Part shown: positions 35,381-49,050 of the stretch, piece by piece
Position numbering within the stretch: position 1 is the stretch's first letter
Layout: each line of letters opens with the position of its first letter
Assembly: GCF_933775445.1 (NCBI RefSeq)
Contig: NC_065878.1
Coordinates: 5,478,001 to 5,542,000, forward strand
DNA from: Argentina anserina
Lineage: Eukaryota > Streptophyta > Magnoliopsida > Rosales > Rosaceae
DNA length: 64,000 nucleotides
Direction: 5' to 3'
Notes under the pieces: generated by a model
Databases searched by the model: none
Told to the model about the DNA's origin: nothing
Seen by the model: the letters and a program-made list of their open reading frames with translations, nothing else
Position numbers and translations under genes: made by a program

Positions 35381-38300
35381 AGTTTCTATTGAATTTGAGA
35401 GTTTTGCAATTGTGGGAGTGTGTTTCTTTCAAACTGCGTATCATTCTATCGTTTGCGTATCTTTAGTATTCCAATTTGTGTATCTTTTCAATTCTCGTTT
35501 GAGTATCTTTCTGAACGGCTTTCTGATGCGAGTTTCTATTGAATTTGAGAGTTTTGCAAATGTGGGAGTGTGTTTCTTTCAAAGTGCGTATCATTCTATC
35601 GTTTGCGTATCTTTACTATTCCAATTTGTGTATCTTTTCAATTCTCGTTTGAGTATCTCTCTGAACGGCTTTCTGATGCGAGTTTTTATTGAATTTGAGA
35701 GTTTTGCAAGTGTGGGAGTGTGTTTCTTTCAAATTGCGTATCATTCTATCGTTTGCGTATCTTTACTATTCCAATTTGTGCATCTTTTCAATTCTCGTTT
35801 GAGTATCTTTCTGAACGGCTTTCTAAAGCGAGTTTCTGTTGAATTTGAGAGTTTTGCAAGTGTGGGAGTGTGTTTCTTTCAAACTGCGTATCATTCTATC
35901 GTTTGCGTATCTTTACTATTCAAATTTCTGTATCTTTTCAATTCTCATTTGAGTATCTTTCTGAACGGCTTTCTGAAGCGAGTTTCTATTGAATTCGAGA
36001 GTTTTGCAAGTGTGGGAGTGTGTTTCTTTCAAACTGCGTATCATTCTATCGTTTGCGTATCTTTACTATTCAAATTTCTGTATCTTTTCAATTCTCGTTT
36101 GAATATCTTTCTGAACGGCTTTCTGATGCGAGTTTCTATTGAATTTGAGAGTTTTGCAAGTGTGGGAGTGTGTTTCTTTCAAACTGCGTATCATTCTATC
36201 GTTAGCGTATCTTTACTATTCCAATTTGTGCATCTTTTGAATTCTCGTTTGTGTATCTTTCTGAACGGCTTTCTGAACTGAATTTCTATTGAATTTGAGA
36301 GTTTTGCAAGTGTGGGAGTGTGTTTCTTTCAAACTGCGTATCATTCTATCGTTTGCGTATCTTTACTATTCCAATTTGTGTATCTTTTCAATTCTCGTTT
36401 GAGTATCTTTCTGATGCGAGTTTCTATTGAATTTGAGAGTTTTATAAGTGTGGGAGTGTGTTTCTTTCAAATTGCGTATCATTCTATCGTTTCCGTATCT
36501 TTACTATACCAATTTGTGTATCTTTTTAATTCTCGTTTGAGTATCTTTCTGAACGGCTTTCTGATGCGAGTTTCTATTGAATTTGAGAGTTTTGCAATTG
36601 TGGGAGTGTGTTTCTTTCAAACTGCGTATCATTCTATCGTTTGCGTATCTTTAGTATTCCAATTTGTGTATCTTTTCAATTCTCGTTTGTGTATCTTTCT
36701 GAACGGCTTTCTGATGTGAATTTTTATTGAATTTGAGAGTTTTGCAAGTGTGGGAGTGTGTTTCTTTCAAACTGCGTATCATTCTATCGTTTGCGTATCT
36801 TTACTATTCCAATTTGTGCATCTTTTCAATTCTCGTTTGTGTATCTTTCTGAACGGCTTTCTGAAGCGAGTTTCTATTGAATTTGAGAGTTTTGCAAGTG
36901 TGGGAGTGTGTTTCTTTCAAACTGCGTATCATTCTATCGTTTGCGTATCTTTACTATTTAAATTTCTGTATCTTTTCAATTCTCGTTTGAGTATCTTTCT
37001 GAACGGCTTTCTGATGCGAGTTTCTATTGAATTCGAGAGTTTTGCAAGTGTGGGAGTGTGTTTCTTTCAAACTGCGTATCATTCTATCGTTTGCGTATCT
37101 TTACTATTCAAATTTGTGTATCTTTTCAATTCTCGTTTGAATATCTTTCTGAACGGCTTTCTGATGCGAGTTTCTATTGAATTTGAGAGTTGTGCAAGTG
37201 TGGGAGTGTGTTTCTTTCAAACTGCGTATCATTCTATCGTTTGCGTATCTTTACTATTCCAATTTGTGCATCTTTTGAATTCTCGTTTGTGTATCTTTCT
37301 GAACGGCTTTCTGAACTGAATTTCTATTGAATTTGAGAGTTTTGCAAGTGTGGGAGTGTGTTTCTTTCAAACTGCGTATCATTCTATCGTTTGCGTATCT
37401 TTACTATTCAAATTTGTGCATCTTTTGAATTCTCGTTTGTGTATCTTTCTGAACGGCTTTCTGAACTGAATTTCTATTGAATTTGAGAGTTTTGCAAGTG
37501 TGGGAGTGTGTTTCTTTCAAACTGCGTATCATTCTATCGTTTTGCGTATCTTTACTATTCAAATTTTTGTATCTTTTCAATTCTCGTTTGAGTATCTTTC
37601 TGATGCGAGTTTCTATTGAATTTGAGAGTTTTGCAAGTGTGGGAGTGTGTTTCTTTCAAACTGCGTATCATTCTATCGTTTGCGTATCTTTACTATTCCA
37701 ATTTGTGTATCTTTTCAATTCTCGTTTGAGTATCTTTCTGAACGGCTTTCTGATGCGAGTTTCTATTGAATTTGAGAGTTTTGCAAGTGTGGGAGTGTGT
37801 TTCTTTCAAACTGCGTATCATTCTATCGTTTTGCGTATCTTTACTATTCAAATTTTTGTATCTTTTCAATTCTCGTTTGAGTATCTTTCTGATGCGAGTT
37901 TCTATTGAATTTGAGAGTTTTGCAAGTGTGGGAGTGTGTTTCTTTCAAACTGCGTATCATTCTATCGTTTGCTTATCTTTACTATTCCAATTTGTGTATC
38001 TTTTCAATTCTCGTTTGAGTATCTTTCTGAACGGCTTTCTGATGCGAGTTTCTATTGAATTTTAGAGTTTTGCAATTGTGGGAGTGTGTTTCTTTCAAAG
38101 TGCGTATCATTCTATCGTTTGCTTATCTTTACTATTCCAATTTGTGTATCTTTTCAATTCTCGTTTGAGTATCTTTCTGAACGGCTTTCTGATGCGAGTT
38201 TCTATTGAATTTGAGAGTTTTGCAAGTGTGGGAGTGTGTTTCTTTCAAACTGCGTATCATTCTATCGTTTGCTTATCTTTACTATTCCAATTTGTGTATC

Positions 38301-39699
38301 TTTTCAATTCTCGTTTCAGTATCTTTCTGAACGGCTTTCTGATGCGAGTTTCTATTGAATTTGAGAGTTTTGCAAGTGTGGGAGTGTGTTTCTTTCAAAG
38401 TGCGTATCATTCTATCGTTTGCGTATCTTTACTATTCCAATTTGTGTATCTTTCAATTCTCGTTTGAGTATCTCTCTGAACGGCTTTCTGATGCGAGTTT
38501 CTATTGAATTTGAGAGTTTTGCAAGTGTGGGAGTGTGTTTCTTTCAAACTGCGTATCATTCTATCGTTTGCGTATCTTTACTATTCCAATTTGTGCATCT
38601 TTTGAATTCTCGTTTGTGTATCTTTCTGAACGGCTTTCTGAAGCGAGTTTCTATTGAATTTGAGAGTTTTGCAAGTGTGGGAGTGTGTTTCTTTCAAACT
38701 GCGTATCATTCTATCGTTTGCGTATCTTTACTATTCAAATTTCTGTATCTTTTCAATTCTCGTTTGTGTATCTTTCTGATGCGAGTTTCTATTGAATTTG
38801 AGAGTTTTGCAAGTGTGGGAGTGTGTTTCTTTCAAACTGCGTATCATTCTATCGTTTGCTTATCTTTACTATTCCAATTTGTGTATCTTTTCAATTCTCG
38901 TTTGAATATCTTTCTGAACGGCTTTCTGATGCGAGTTTCTATTGAATTTGAGAGTTTTGCAAGTGTGGGAGTGTGTTTCTTCCAAACTGCGTATCATTCT
39001 ATCGTTTGCGTATCTTTACTATTCAAATTTCTGTATCTTTTCAATTCTCGTTTGTGTATCTTTCTGATGCGAGTTTCTATTGAATTTGAGAGTTTTGCAA
39101 GTGTGGGAGTGTGTTTCTTTCAAACTGCGTATCATTCTATCGTTTGCGTATCTTTACTATTCCAATTTGTGTATCTTTTCAATTCTCGTTTGAGCATCTT
39201 TCTGATGCGAGTTTCTATTGAATTTGAGAGTTTTGCAAGTGTGGGAGTGTGTTTCTTCCAAACTGCGTATCATTCTATCGTTTGCGTATCTTTACTATTC
39301 AAATTTGTGTATCTTTCCAATTCTCGTTTGAGTATCTTTCTGAACGGCTTTATGATGCGAGTTTCTATTGAATTCGAGAGTTTTGCAAGTGTGGGAGTGT
39401 GTTTCTTCCAAACTGCGTATCATTCTATCGTTTGCGTATCTTTACTATTCCAATTTGTGTATCTTTTCAATTCTCGTTTGAGTATCTTTCTGAACGGCTT
39501 TCTGATGCGAGTTTCTATTGAATTTGAGAGTTTTGCAAGTGTGGGAGTGTGTTTCTTTCAAACTGCGTATCATTCTATCGTTTGCGTATCTTTACTATTC
39601 CAATTTGTGTATCTTTTCAATTCTCGTTTGAATATCTTTCTGAACGGCTTTCTGATGCGAGTTTCTATTGAATTTGAGAGTTTTGCAAGTGTGGGAGTG

Positions 39700-42070
39700 T
39701 GTTTCTTCCAAACTGCGTATCATTCTATCGTTTGCGTATCTTTACTATTCAAATTTCTGTATCTTTTCAATTCTCGTTTGTGTATCTTTCTGATGCGAGT
39801 TTCTATTGAATTTGAGAGTTTTGCAAGTGTGGGAGTGTGTTTCTTCCAAACTGCGTATCATTCTATCGTTTGCGTATCTTTACTATTCCAATTTGTGTAT
39901 CTTTTCAATTCTCGTTTGAATATCTTTCTGAACGGCTTTCTGATGCGAGTTTCTATTGAATTTGAGAGTTTTGCAAGTGTGGGAGTGTGTTACTTTCAAA
40001 CTGCGTATCATTCTATCGTTTGCGTATCTTTACTATTCCAATTTGTGTATCTTTTCAATTCTCGTTTGAATATCTTTCTGAACGGCTTTCTGATGCGAGT
40101 TTCTATTGAATTTGAGAGTTTTGCAAGTGTGGGAGTGTGTTTCTTCCTAACTGCGTATCATTCTATCGTTTGCGTATCTTTACTATTCCAATTTGTGTAT
40201 CTTTTCAATTCCCGTTTGAGTATCTTTCTGAACGGCTTTCTGATGCGAGTTTCTATTGAATTTGAGAGTTTTGCAAGTGTGGGAGTGTGTTTCTTTCAAA
40301 CTGCGTATCATTCTATCGTTTGCGTATCTTTACTATTCCAATATGTGCATCTTTTCAATTCTCGTTTGTGTCTCTTTCTGAACGGCTTTCTAAAGCGAGT
40401 TTCTATTGAATTTGAGAGTTTTGCAAGTGTGGGAGTGTGTTTCTTTCAAACTGCGTATCTTTCTATCGTTTACGTATATTTACTATTGCAATTTGTGTAT
40501 CTTTTCAATTCTCGTTTGAATATCTTTCTGAACGGCTTTCTGATGCGAGTTTCTATTGAATTCGAGAGTTTTGCAAGTGTGGGAGTGTGTTTCTTTCAAA
40601 CTGCGTATCATTCTATCGTTTGCGTATCTTTATTATTCCAATTTGTGTATCTTTTCAATTCTCGTTTGAATATCTTTCTGAACGGCTTTCTGATGCGAGT
40701 TTCTATTGAATTTGAGAGTTTTGCAAGTGTGGGAGTGTGTTTCTTCCAAACTGCGTATCATTCTATCGTTTGCGTATCTTTACTATTCAAATTTGTGTAT
40801 CTTTTCAATTCTCGTTTGAGTATCTTTCTGAACGGCTTTATGATGCGAGTTTCTATTGAATTCGAGAGTTTTGCAAGTGTGGGAGTGTGTTTCTTCCAAA
40901 CTGCGTATCATTCTATCGTTTGCGTATCTTTACTATTCAAATTTCTGTATCTTTTCAATTCTCGTTTGTGTATCTTTCTTATGCGAGTTTCTATTGAATT
41001 TGAGAGTTTTGCAAGTGTGGGAGTGTGTTTCTTCCAAACTGCGTATCATTCTATCGTTTGCGTATCTTTACTATTCCAATTTGTGTATCTTTTCAATTCT
41101 CGTTTGAATATCTTTCTGAACGGCTTTCTGATGCGAGTTTCTATTGAATTTGAGAGTTTTGCAAGTGTGGGAGTGTGTTACTTTCAAACTGCGTATCATT
41201 CTATCGTTTGCGTATCTTTACTATTCCAATTTGTGTATCTTTTCAATTCTCGTTTGAATATCTTTCTGAACGGCTTTCTGATGCGAGTTTCTATTGAATT
41301 TGAGAGTTTTGCAAGTGTGGGAGTGTGTTTCTTCCAAACTGCGTATCATTCTATCGTTTGCGTATCTTTACTATTCCAATTTGTGTATCTTTTCAATTCC
41401 CGTTTTGAGTATCTTTCTGAACGGCTTTCTGATGCGAGTTTCTATTGAATTTGAGAGTTTTGCAAGTGTGGGAGTGTGTTTCTTTCAAACTGCGTATCAT
41501 TCTATCGTTTGCGTATCTTTACTATTCCAATATGTGCATCTTTTCAATTCTCGTTTGTGTCTCTTTCTGAACGGCTTTCTAAAGCGAGTTTCTATTGAAT
41601 TTGAGAGTTTTGCAAGTGTGGGAGTGTGTTTCTTTCAAACTGCGTATCTTTCTATCGTTTACGTATCTTTACTATTGCAATTTGTGTATCTTTTCAATTC
41701 TCGTTTGAATATCTTTCTGAACGGCTTTCTGATGCGAGTTTCTATTGAATTCGAGAGTTTTGCAAGTGTGGGAGTGTGTTTCTTTCAAACTGCGTATCAT
41801 TCTATCGTTTGCGTATCTTTACTATTCCAATTTGTGTATCTTTTCAATTCTCGTTTGAATATCTTTCTGAACGGCTTTCTGATGCGAGTTTCTATTGAAT
41901 TTGAGAGTTTTGCAAGTGTGGGAGTGTGTTTCTTCCAAACTGCGTATCATTCTATCGTTTGCGTATCTTTACTATTCAAATTTGTGTATCTTTTCAATTC
42001 TCGTTTGAGTATCTTTCTGAACGGCTTTATGATGCGAGTTTCTATTGAATTCGAGAGTTTTGCAAGTGTG
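39700..42070 (+). repeat. Tandem duplicated block in array B (1,188-bp offset)
   Basis: 39700-40887 recurs at 40888-42070. Matching private variants include TGTGTTACTTTC (39991 and 41179), TTTCTTCC in place of TTTCTTTC, CAATATGTGCATC, TACGTATMTTTACTATTGC and TTTATGATGCG. 1,188 equals seven 150-bp units plus one 138-bp unit. A single added T near 41405 raises the offset to 1,189. Confidence 0.85.
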
Positions 42071-44160
42071 GGAGTGTGTTTCTTTCAAACTGCGTATCTT
42101 TCTATCGTTTGCGTATCTTTACTATTCAAATTTGTGTATCTTTTCAATTCTCGTTTGAATATCTTTCTGAACGGCTTTCTGAAGCGGGTTTCTATTGAAT
42201 TTGAGAGTTTTGCAAGTGTGGGAGTGTGTTTCTTTCAAACTGCGTATCTTTCTATCGTTTGCGTATCTTTACTATTCCAATATGTGCATCTTTTCAATTC
42301 TCGTTTGTGTCTCTTTCTGAACGGCTTTCTAAAGCGAGTTTCTATTGAATTTGAGATTTTTGGAAGTGTGGGAGTGTGTTTCTTTCAAACTGCGTATCAG
42401 TCTATCGTTTGCGTATCTTTACTATTCAAATTTGTGTTTCTTTTCAATTCTCGTTTGAGTATCTTTCTGAACGGCTTTCTGATGCGAGTTTCTATTGAAT
42501 TTGAGAGTTTTGCAAGTGTGGGAGTGTGTTTCTTTCAAACTGCGTATCTTTCTATCGTTTGCGTATCTTTACTATTCTAATTTTTGTATCTTTTCAATTC
42601 TCGTTTGTGTATCTTTCTGAACGGCTTTCTGATGCGAGTTTCTATTGAATTTGAGATTTTTGCAAGTGTGGGAGTGTCTTTCTTCCAAACTGCGTATCAT
42701 TCTATCGTTTGCGTATCTTTACTATTCCAATTTGTGTATCTTTTCAATTCTCGTTTGAGTATCTTTCTGAACGGCTTTCTAAAGCGAGTTTCTATTGAAT
42801 TTGAGAGTTTTGCAAGTGTGGGAGTGTCTTTCTTTCAAACTGCGTATCATTCTATCGTTTGCGTATCTTTACTATTCCAATTTGTGTATCTTTTCAATTC
42901 TCGTTTGTGTATCTTTCTGAACGGCTTTCTGAAGCGAGTTTCTATTGAATTTGAGAGTTTTGCAAGTGTGGGAGTGTGTTTCTTTCAAACTGCGTATCTT
43001 TCTATCGTTTGCGTATCTTTACTATTCTAATTTTTGTATCTTTTCAATTCTCGTTTGTGTATCTTTCTGAACGGCTTTCTGATGCGAGTTTCTATTGAAT
43101 TTGAGATTTTTGCAAGTGTGGGAGTGTCTTTCTTCCAAACTGCGTATCATTCTATCGTTTGCGTATCTTTACTATTCCAATTTGTGTATCTTTTCAATTC
43201 TCGTTTGAGTATCTTTCTGAACGGCTTTCTGATGCGAGTTTCTATTGAATTTGAGAGTTTTGCCAGTGTGGGAGTATGTTTTTTTCAAACTGCGTATCAT
43301 TCTATCGTTTGCGTATCTTTACTATTCCAATATGTGCATCTTTTCAATTCTCGTTTGTGTCTCTTTCTGAACGGCTTTCTAAAGCGAGTTTCTATTGAAT
43401 TTAAGAGTTTTGCAAGTGTGGGAGTGTGTTTCTTTCAAACTGTGTATCATTCTATCGTTTGCGTATCTTTACTATTCCAATATGTGCATCTTTTCAATTC
43501 TCGTTTGTGTCTCTTTCTGAACGGCTTTCTAAAGCGAGTTTCTATTGAATTTGAGAGTTTTGCAAGTGTGGGAGTGTGTTTCTTTCAAACTGCGTATCAG
43601 TCTATCGTTTGCGTATCTTTACTATTCAAATTTGTGTATCTTTTCAATTCTCGTTTGAGTATCTTTCTGATGCGAGTTTCTATTGAATTTGAGAGTTTTG
43701 CAAGTGTGGGAGTGTGTTTCTTTCAAACTGCGTATCAGTCTATCGTTTGCGTATCTTTACTATTCAAATTTCTCTATCTTTTTAATTCTCGTTTGAGTAT
43801 CTTTCTGAACGGCTTTCTGATGGGAGTTTCTATTGAATTCGAGAGTTTTGCAAGTGTGGGAGTTTGTTTCTTTCAAACTGTGTATCATTCTATCGTTTGC
43901 ATATCTTTATTATTCCAATTTGTGCATCTTTTGAATTCTCGTTTGTGTATCTTTCTGAACGGCTTTCTGATGCGAGTTTCTATTGAATTTGAGAGTTTTG
44001 CAAGTGTGGTAGTGTGTTTCTTTCAAACTGCGTATCATTCTATCGTTTGCGTATCTTTACTATTCAAATTTCTCTATCTTTTTAATTCTCGTTTGAGTAT
44101 CTTTCTGAACGGCTTTCTGATGCGAGATTCTATTGAATTTGAGAGTTTTGCAAGTGTGGG

Positions 44161-47100
44161 AGTGTGTTTCTTTCAAACTGCGTATCTTTCTATCGTTTGC
44201 GTATCTTTACTATTCCAATTTTTGTATCTTTTCAATTCTCGTTTGAGTATCTTTCTGAACGGTTTTCGGATGCGAGTTTCTATTGAATTTGAGAGTTTTG
44301 CAAGTGTGGGAGTGTGTTTCTTTCAAACTGCGTATCATTCTATCGTTTGCGTATCTTTACTATTCCAATTTGTGCATCTTTTCAATTCTCGTTTGTGTAT
44401 CTTTCTGAACGGCTTTCTGAAGCGAGTTTCTATTGAATTTGAGAGTTTTGCAAGTGTGGGAGTGTGTTTCTTTCAAACTGCGTATCATTCTATCGTTTGC
44501 GTATCTTTACTATTCCAGTTAGTGTATCTTTTCAATTCTCGTTTGTGTATCTTTCTGAACGGCTTTCTGAAGCGAGTTTCTATTGAATTTCAGAGTTTTG
44601 CAAGTGTGGGAGTGTGTTTCTTTCAAACTGCGTATCTTTCTATCGTTTGCGTATCTTTACTATTCCAATTTTTGTATCTTTTCAATTCTCGTTTGTGTAT
44701 CTTTCTGAACGGCTTTCTGAAGCGAGTTTCTATTGAATTTGAGAGTTTTGGAAGTGTGGGAGTGTGTTTCTTTCAAACTGCGTATCATTCTATCGTTTGC
44801 GTATCTTTACAAATCAAATTTCTCTATCTTTTTACTTCTCGTTTGAGTATCTTTCTGAACGGCTTTCTGATGCGAGTTTCTATTGAATTTGAGAGTTTTG
44901 CAAGTGTGGGAGTGTCTTTCTTTCAAACTGCGTATCATTCTATCGTTTACGTATCTTTACAATTCCAATTTGTGCATCTTTTGAATTCTCGTTTGTGTAT
45001 CTTTCTGAACGGCTTTCTGATGCGAGTTTCTATTGAATTTGAGAGTTTTGCAAGTGTGGGAGTGTCTTTCTTTCAAACTGCGTATCATTCTATCGTTTGC
45101 GTATCTTTACTATTCCAGTTAGTGTATCTTTTCAATTCTCGTTTGTGTATCTTTCTGAACGGCTTTCTGAAGCGAGTTTCTATTGAATTTCAGAGTTTTG
45201 CAAGTGTGGGAGTGTGTTTCTTTCAAACTGCGTATCTTTCTATCGTTTGCGTATCTTTACAACTCCAATTTGTGCATCTTTTGAATTCTCGTTTGTGTAT
45301 CTTTCTGAACGGCTTTCTGATGCGAGTTTCTATTGAATTTGAGAGTTTTGCAAGTGTGGTAGTGTGTTTCTTTCAAACTGCGTATCATTCTATCGTTTGC
45401 GTATCTTTACTATTCAAATTTCTCTATCTTTTTAATTCTCGTTTGAGTATCTTTCTGAACGGCTTTCTGATGCGAGTTTCTATTGAATTTGAGAGTTTTG
45501 CAAGTGTGGGAGTGTGTTTCTTTCAAACTGCGTATCTTTCTATCGTTTGCGTATCTTTACAATTCCAATTTGTGCATCTTTTGAATTCTCGTTTGTGTAT
45601 CTTTCTGAACGGCTTTCTGATGCGAGGTTCTATTGAATTTGAGAGTTTTGCAAGTGTGGTAGTGTGTTTCTTTCAAACTGCGTATCATTCTATCGTTTGC
45701 GTATCTTTACTATTCCAATATGTGCATCTTTTCAATTCTCGTTTGAGTATCTTTCTGAACGGCTTTCTGATGCGAGTTTCTATTGAATTTGAGAGTTTTG
45801 CAAGTGTGGGAGTGTCTTTCTTTCAAACTGCGTATCATTCTATCGTTTGCGTATCTTTACTATTCCAATTAGTATATCTTTTAAATTCTCGTTTGAGTAT
45901 CTTTCTGAACGGCTTTCTGATGTGAGTTTCTATTGAATTTGAGAGTTTTGCAAGTGTGGGAGTGTGTTTCTTTCAAACTGCGTATCATTCTATCGTTTGC
46001 GTATCTTTACTATTCCAATTTCTGTATCTTTTCAATTCTCGTTGGAGTATCTTTCTGAACGGCTTTCTGATGCGAGTTTCTATTGAATTTGAGAGTTTTG
46101 CAAGTGTGGGAGTGTCTTTCTTTCAAACTGCGTATCATTCTATCGTTTGTGTATCTTTACTATTCCAATTAGTGTATCTTTTCAATTCTCGTTTGTGTAT
46201 CTTTCTGGACGGCTTTCTGAAGCGAGTTTCTATTGAATTTCAGAGTTTTGCAAGTGTGGGAGTGTGTTTCTTTCAAACTGCGTATCTTTCTATCGTTTGC
46301 GTATCTTTACTATTCCAATTTTTGTATCTTTTCAATTCTCGTTTGTGTATCTTTCTGAACGGCTTTCTGATGCGAGTTTCTATTGAATTTGAGAGTTTTG
46401 CAAGTGTGGGAGTGTGTTTCTTTCAAACTGCGTATCTTTCTATCGTTTGCGTATCTTTACTATTCAAATTTCTCTATCTTTTTAATTCTCGTTTGAGTAT
46501 CTTTCTGAACGGCTTTCTGATGCGAGTTTCTATTGAATTTGAGAGTTTTGCAAGTGTGGGAGTGTGTTTCTTTCAAACTGCGTATCTTTCTATCGTTTGC
46601 GTATCTTTACTATTCCAATTTTTGTATCTTTTCAATTCTCGTTTGAGTATCTTTCTGAACGGTTTTCGGATGCGAGTTTCTATTGAATTTGAGAGTTTTG
46701 CAAGTGTGGGAGTGTGTTTCTTTCAAACTGCGTATCATTCTATCGTTTGCGTATCTTTACTATTCCAATTTGTGCATCTTTTCAATTCTCGTTTGTGTAT
46801 CTTTCTGAACGGCTTTCTGAAGCGAGTTTCTATTGAATTTGAGAGTTTTGCAAGTGTGGGAGTGTGTTTCTTTCAAACTGCGTATCATTCTATCGTTTGC
46901 GTATCTTTACTATTCCAGTTAGTGTATCTTTTCAATTCTCGTTTGTGTATCTTTCTGAACGGCTTTCTGATGCGAGTTTCTATTGAATTTGAGAGTTTTG
47001 CAAGTGTGGGAGTGTGTTTCTTTCAAACTGCGTATCTTTCTATCGTTTGCGTATCTTTACAACTCCAATTTGTGCATCTTTTGAATTCTCGTTTGTGTAT

Positions 47101-49050
47101 CTTTCTGAACGGCTTTCTGATGCGAGGTTCTATTGAATTTGAGAGTTTTGGAAGTGTGGGAGTGTGTTTCTTTCAAACTGCGTATCATTCTATCGTTTGC
47201 GTATCTTTACAAATCAAATTTCTCTATCTTTTTACTTCTCGTTTGAGTATCTTTCTGAACGGCTTTCTGATGCGAGTTTCTATTGAATTTGAGAGTTTTG
47301 CAAGTGTGGGAGTGTCTTTCTTTCAAACTGCGTATCATTCTATCGTTTACGTATCTTTACAATTCCAATTTGTGCATCTTTTGAATTCTCGTTTGTGTAT
47401 CTTTCTGAACGGCTTTCTGATGCGAGTTTCTATTGAATTTGAGAGTTTTGCAAGTGTGGGAGTGTCTTTCTTTCAAACTGCGTATCATTCTATCGTTTGC
47501 GTATCTTTACTATTCCAGTTAGTGTATCTTTTCAATTCTCGTTTGTGTATCTTTCTGAACGGCTTTCTGAAGCGAGTTTCTATTGAATTTCAGAGTTTTG
47601 CAAGTGTGGGAGTGTGTTTCTTTCAAACTGCGTATCTTTCTATCGTTTGCGTATCTTTACTATTCCAATTTGTGCATCTTTTGAATTCTCGTTTGTGTAT
47701 CTTTCTGAACGGCTTTCTGATGCGAGTTTCTATTGAATTTGAGAGTTTTGCAAGTGTGGTAGTGTGTTTCTTTCAAACTGCGTATCATTCTATCGTTTGC
47801 GTATCTTTACTATTCAAATTTCTCTATCTTTTTAATTCTCGTTTGAGTATCTTTCTGAACGGCTTTCTGATGCGAGTTTCTATTGAATTTGAGAGTTTTG
47901 CAAGTGTGGGAGTGTCTTTCTTTCAAACTGCGTATCATTCTATCGTTTGCGTATCTTTACTATTCCAATTTGTGTATCTTTTCAATTCTCGTTTGTGTAT
48001 CTTTCTGAACGGCTTTCTGAAGCGAGTTTCTATTGAATTTGAGAGTTTTGCAAGTGTGGGAGTGTGTTTCTTTCAAACTGCGTATCTTTCTATCGTTTGC
48101 GTATCTTTACTATTCCAATTTTTGTATCTTTTCAATTCTCGTTTGTGTATCTTTCTGAACGGCTTTCTGAAGCGAGTTTCTATTGAATTTGAGAGTTTTG
48201 CAAGTGTGGGAGTGTGTTTCTTTCAAACTGCGTATCATTCTATCGTTTGCGTATCTTTACTATTCAAATTTCTCTATCTTTTTAATTCTCGTTTGAGTAT
48301 CTTTCTGAACGGCTTTCTGATGCGAGTTTCTATTGAATTTGAGAGTTTTGCAAGTGTGGGAGTGTCTTTCTTTCAAACTGCGTATCATTCTATCGTTTGC
48401 GTCTCTTTACTATTCCAATTAGTATATCTTTTAAATTCTCGTTTGAGTATCTTTCTGAACGGCTTTCTGATGTGAGTTTCTATTGAATTTGAGAGTTTTG
48501 CAAGTGTGGGAGTGTGTTTCTTTCAAACTGCGTATCATTCTATCGTTTGCGTATCTTTACTATTCCAATTTCTGTATCTTTTCAATTCTCGTTGGAGTAT
48601 CTTTCTGAACGGCTTTCCGATGCGAGTTTCTATTGAATTTGAGAGTTTTGCAAGTGTGGGAGTGTCTTTCTTTCAAACTGCGTATCATTCTATCGTTTGT
48701 GTATCTTTACTATTCCAATTTGTGTATCTTTTCAATTCTCGTTTGTGTATCTTTCTGGACGGCTTTCTGAAGCGAGTTTCTATTGAATTTCAGAGTTTTG
48801 CAAGTGTGGGAGTGTGTTTCTTTCAAACTGCGTATCTTTCTATCGTTTGCGTATCTTTACTATTCCAATTTTTGTATCTTTTCAATTCTCGTTTGTGTAT
48901 CTTTCTGAACGGCTTTCTGATGCGAGTTTCTATTGAATTTGAGAGTTTTGCAAGTGTGGGAGTGTGTTTCTTTCAAACTGCGTATCTTTCTATCGTTTGC
49001 GTATCTTTACTATTCAAATTTATCTATCTTTTTAATTCTCGTTTGAGTAT
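44161..49050 (+). repeat. Large duplicated blocks in array B (2,400- and 2,550-bp offsets)
   Basis: 44161-45480 recurs at 46561-47880. Shared rare variants include GGTTTTCGGATGCG, TTACAAATCAAATTTC, TTTTGGAAGTG and CCAGTTAGTG. 45771-46500 recurs at 48321-49050, shared by TTAGTATATCTTTTAAATTC, GTTGGAG and TTTCTGGACGG. The offsets are exactly 16 and 17 units. Some units inside the first block have been exchanged, so the match is a mosaic. Confidence 0.8.

Noticed and set aside
38386..41448. Open frame of about 1,020 codons encoding a hydrophobic 50-residue repeat, and similar long frames at 43034-45925, 45956-48475 and 50378-53914
   Set aside because: It is explained by the 150-bp satellite period and T-rich strand. 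Neighbouring units carry frame-breaking indels, and the last frame crosses 500 N.
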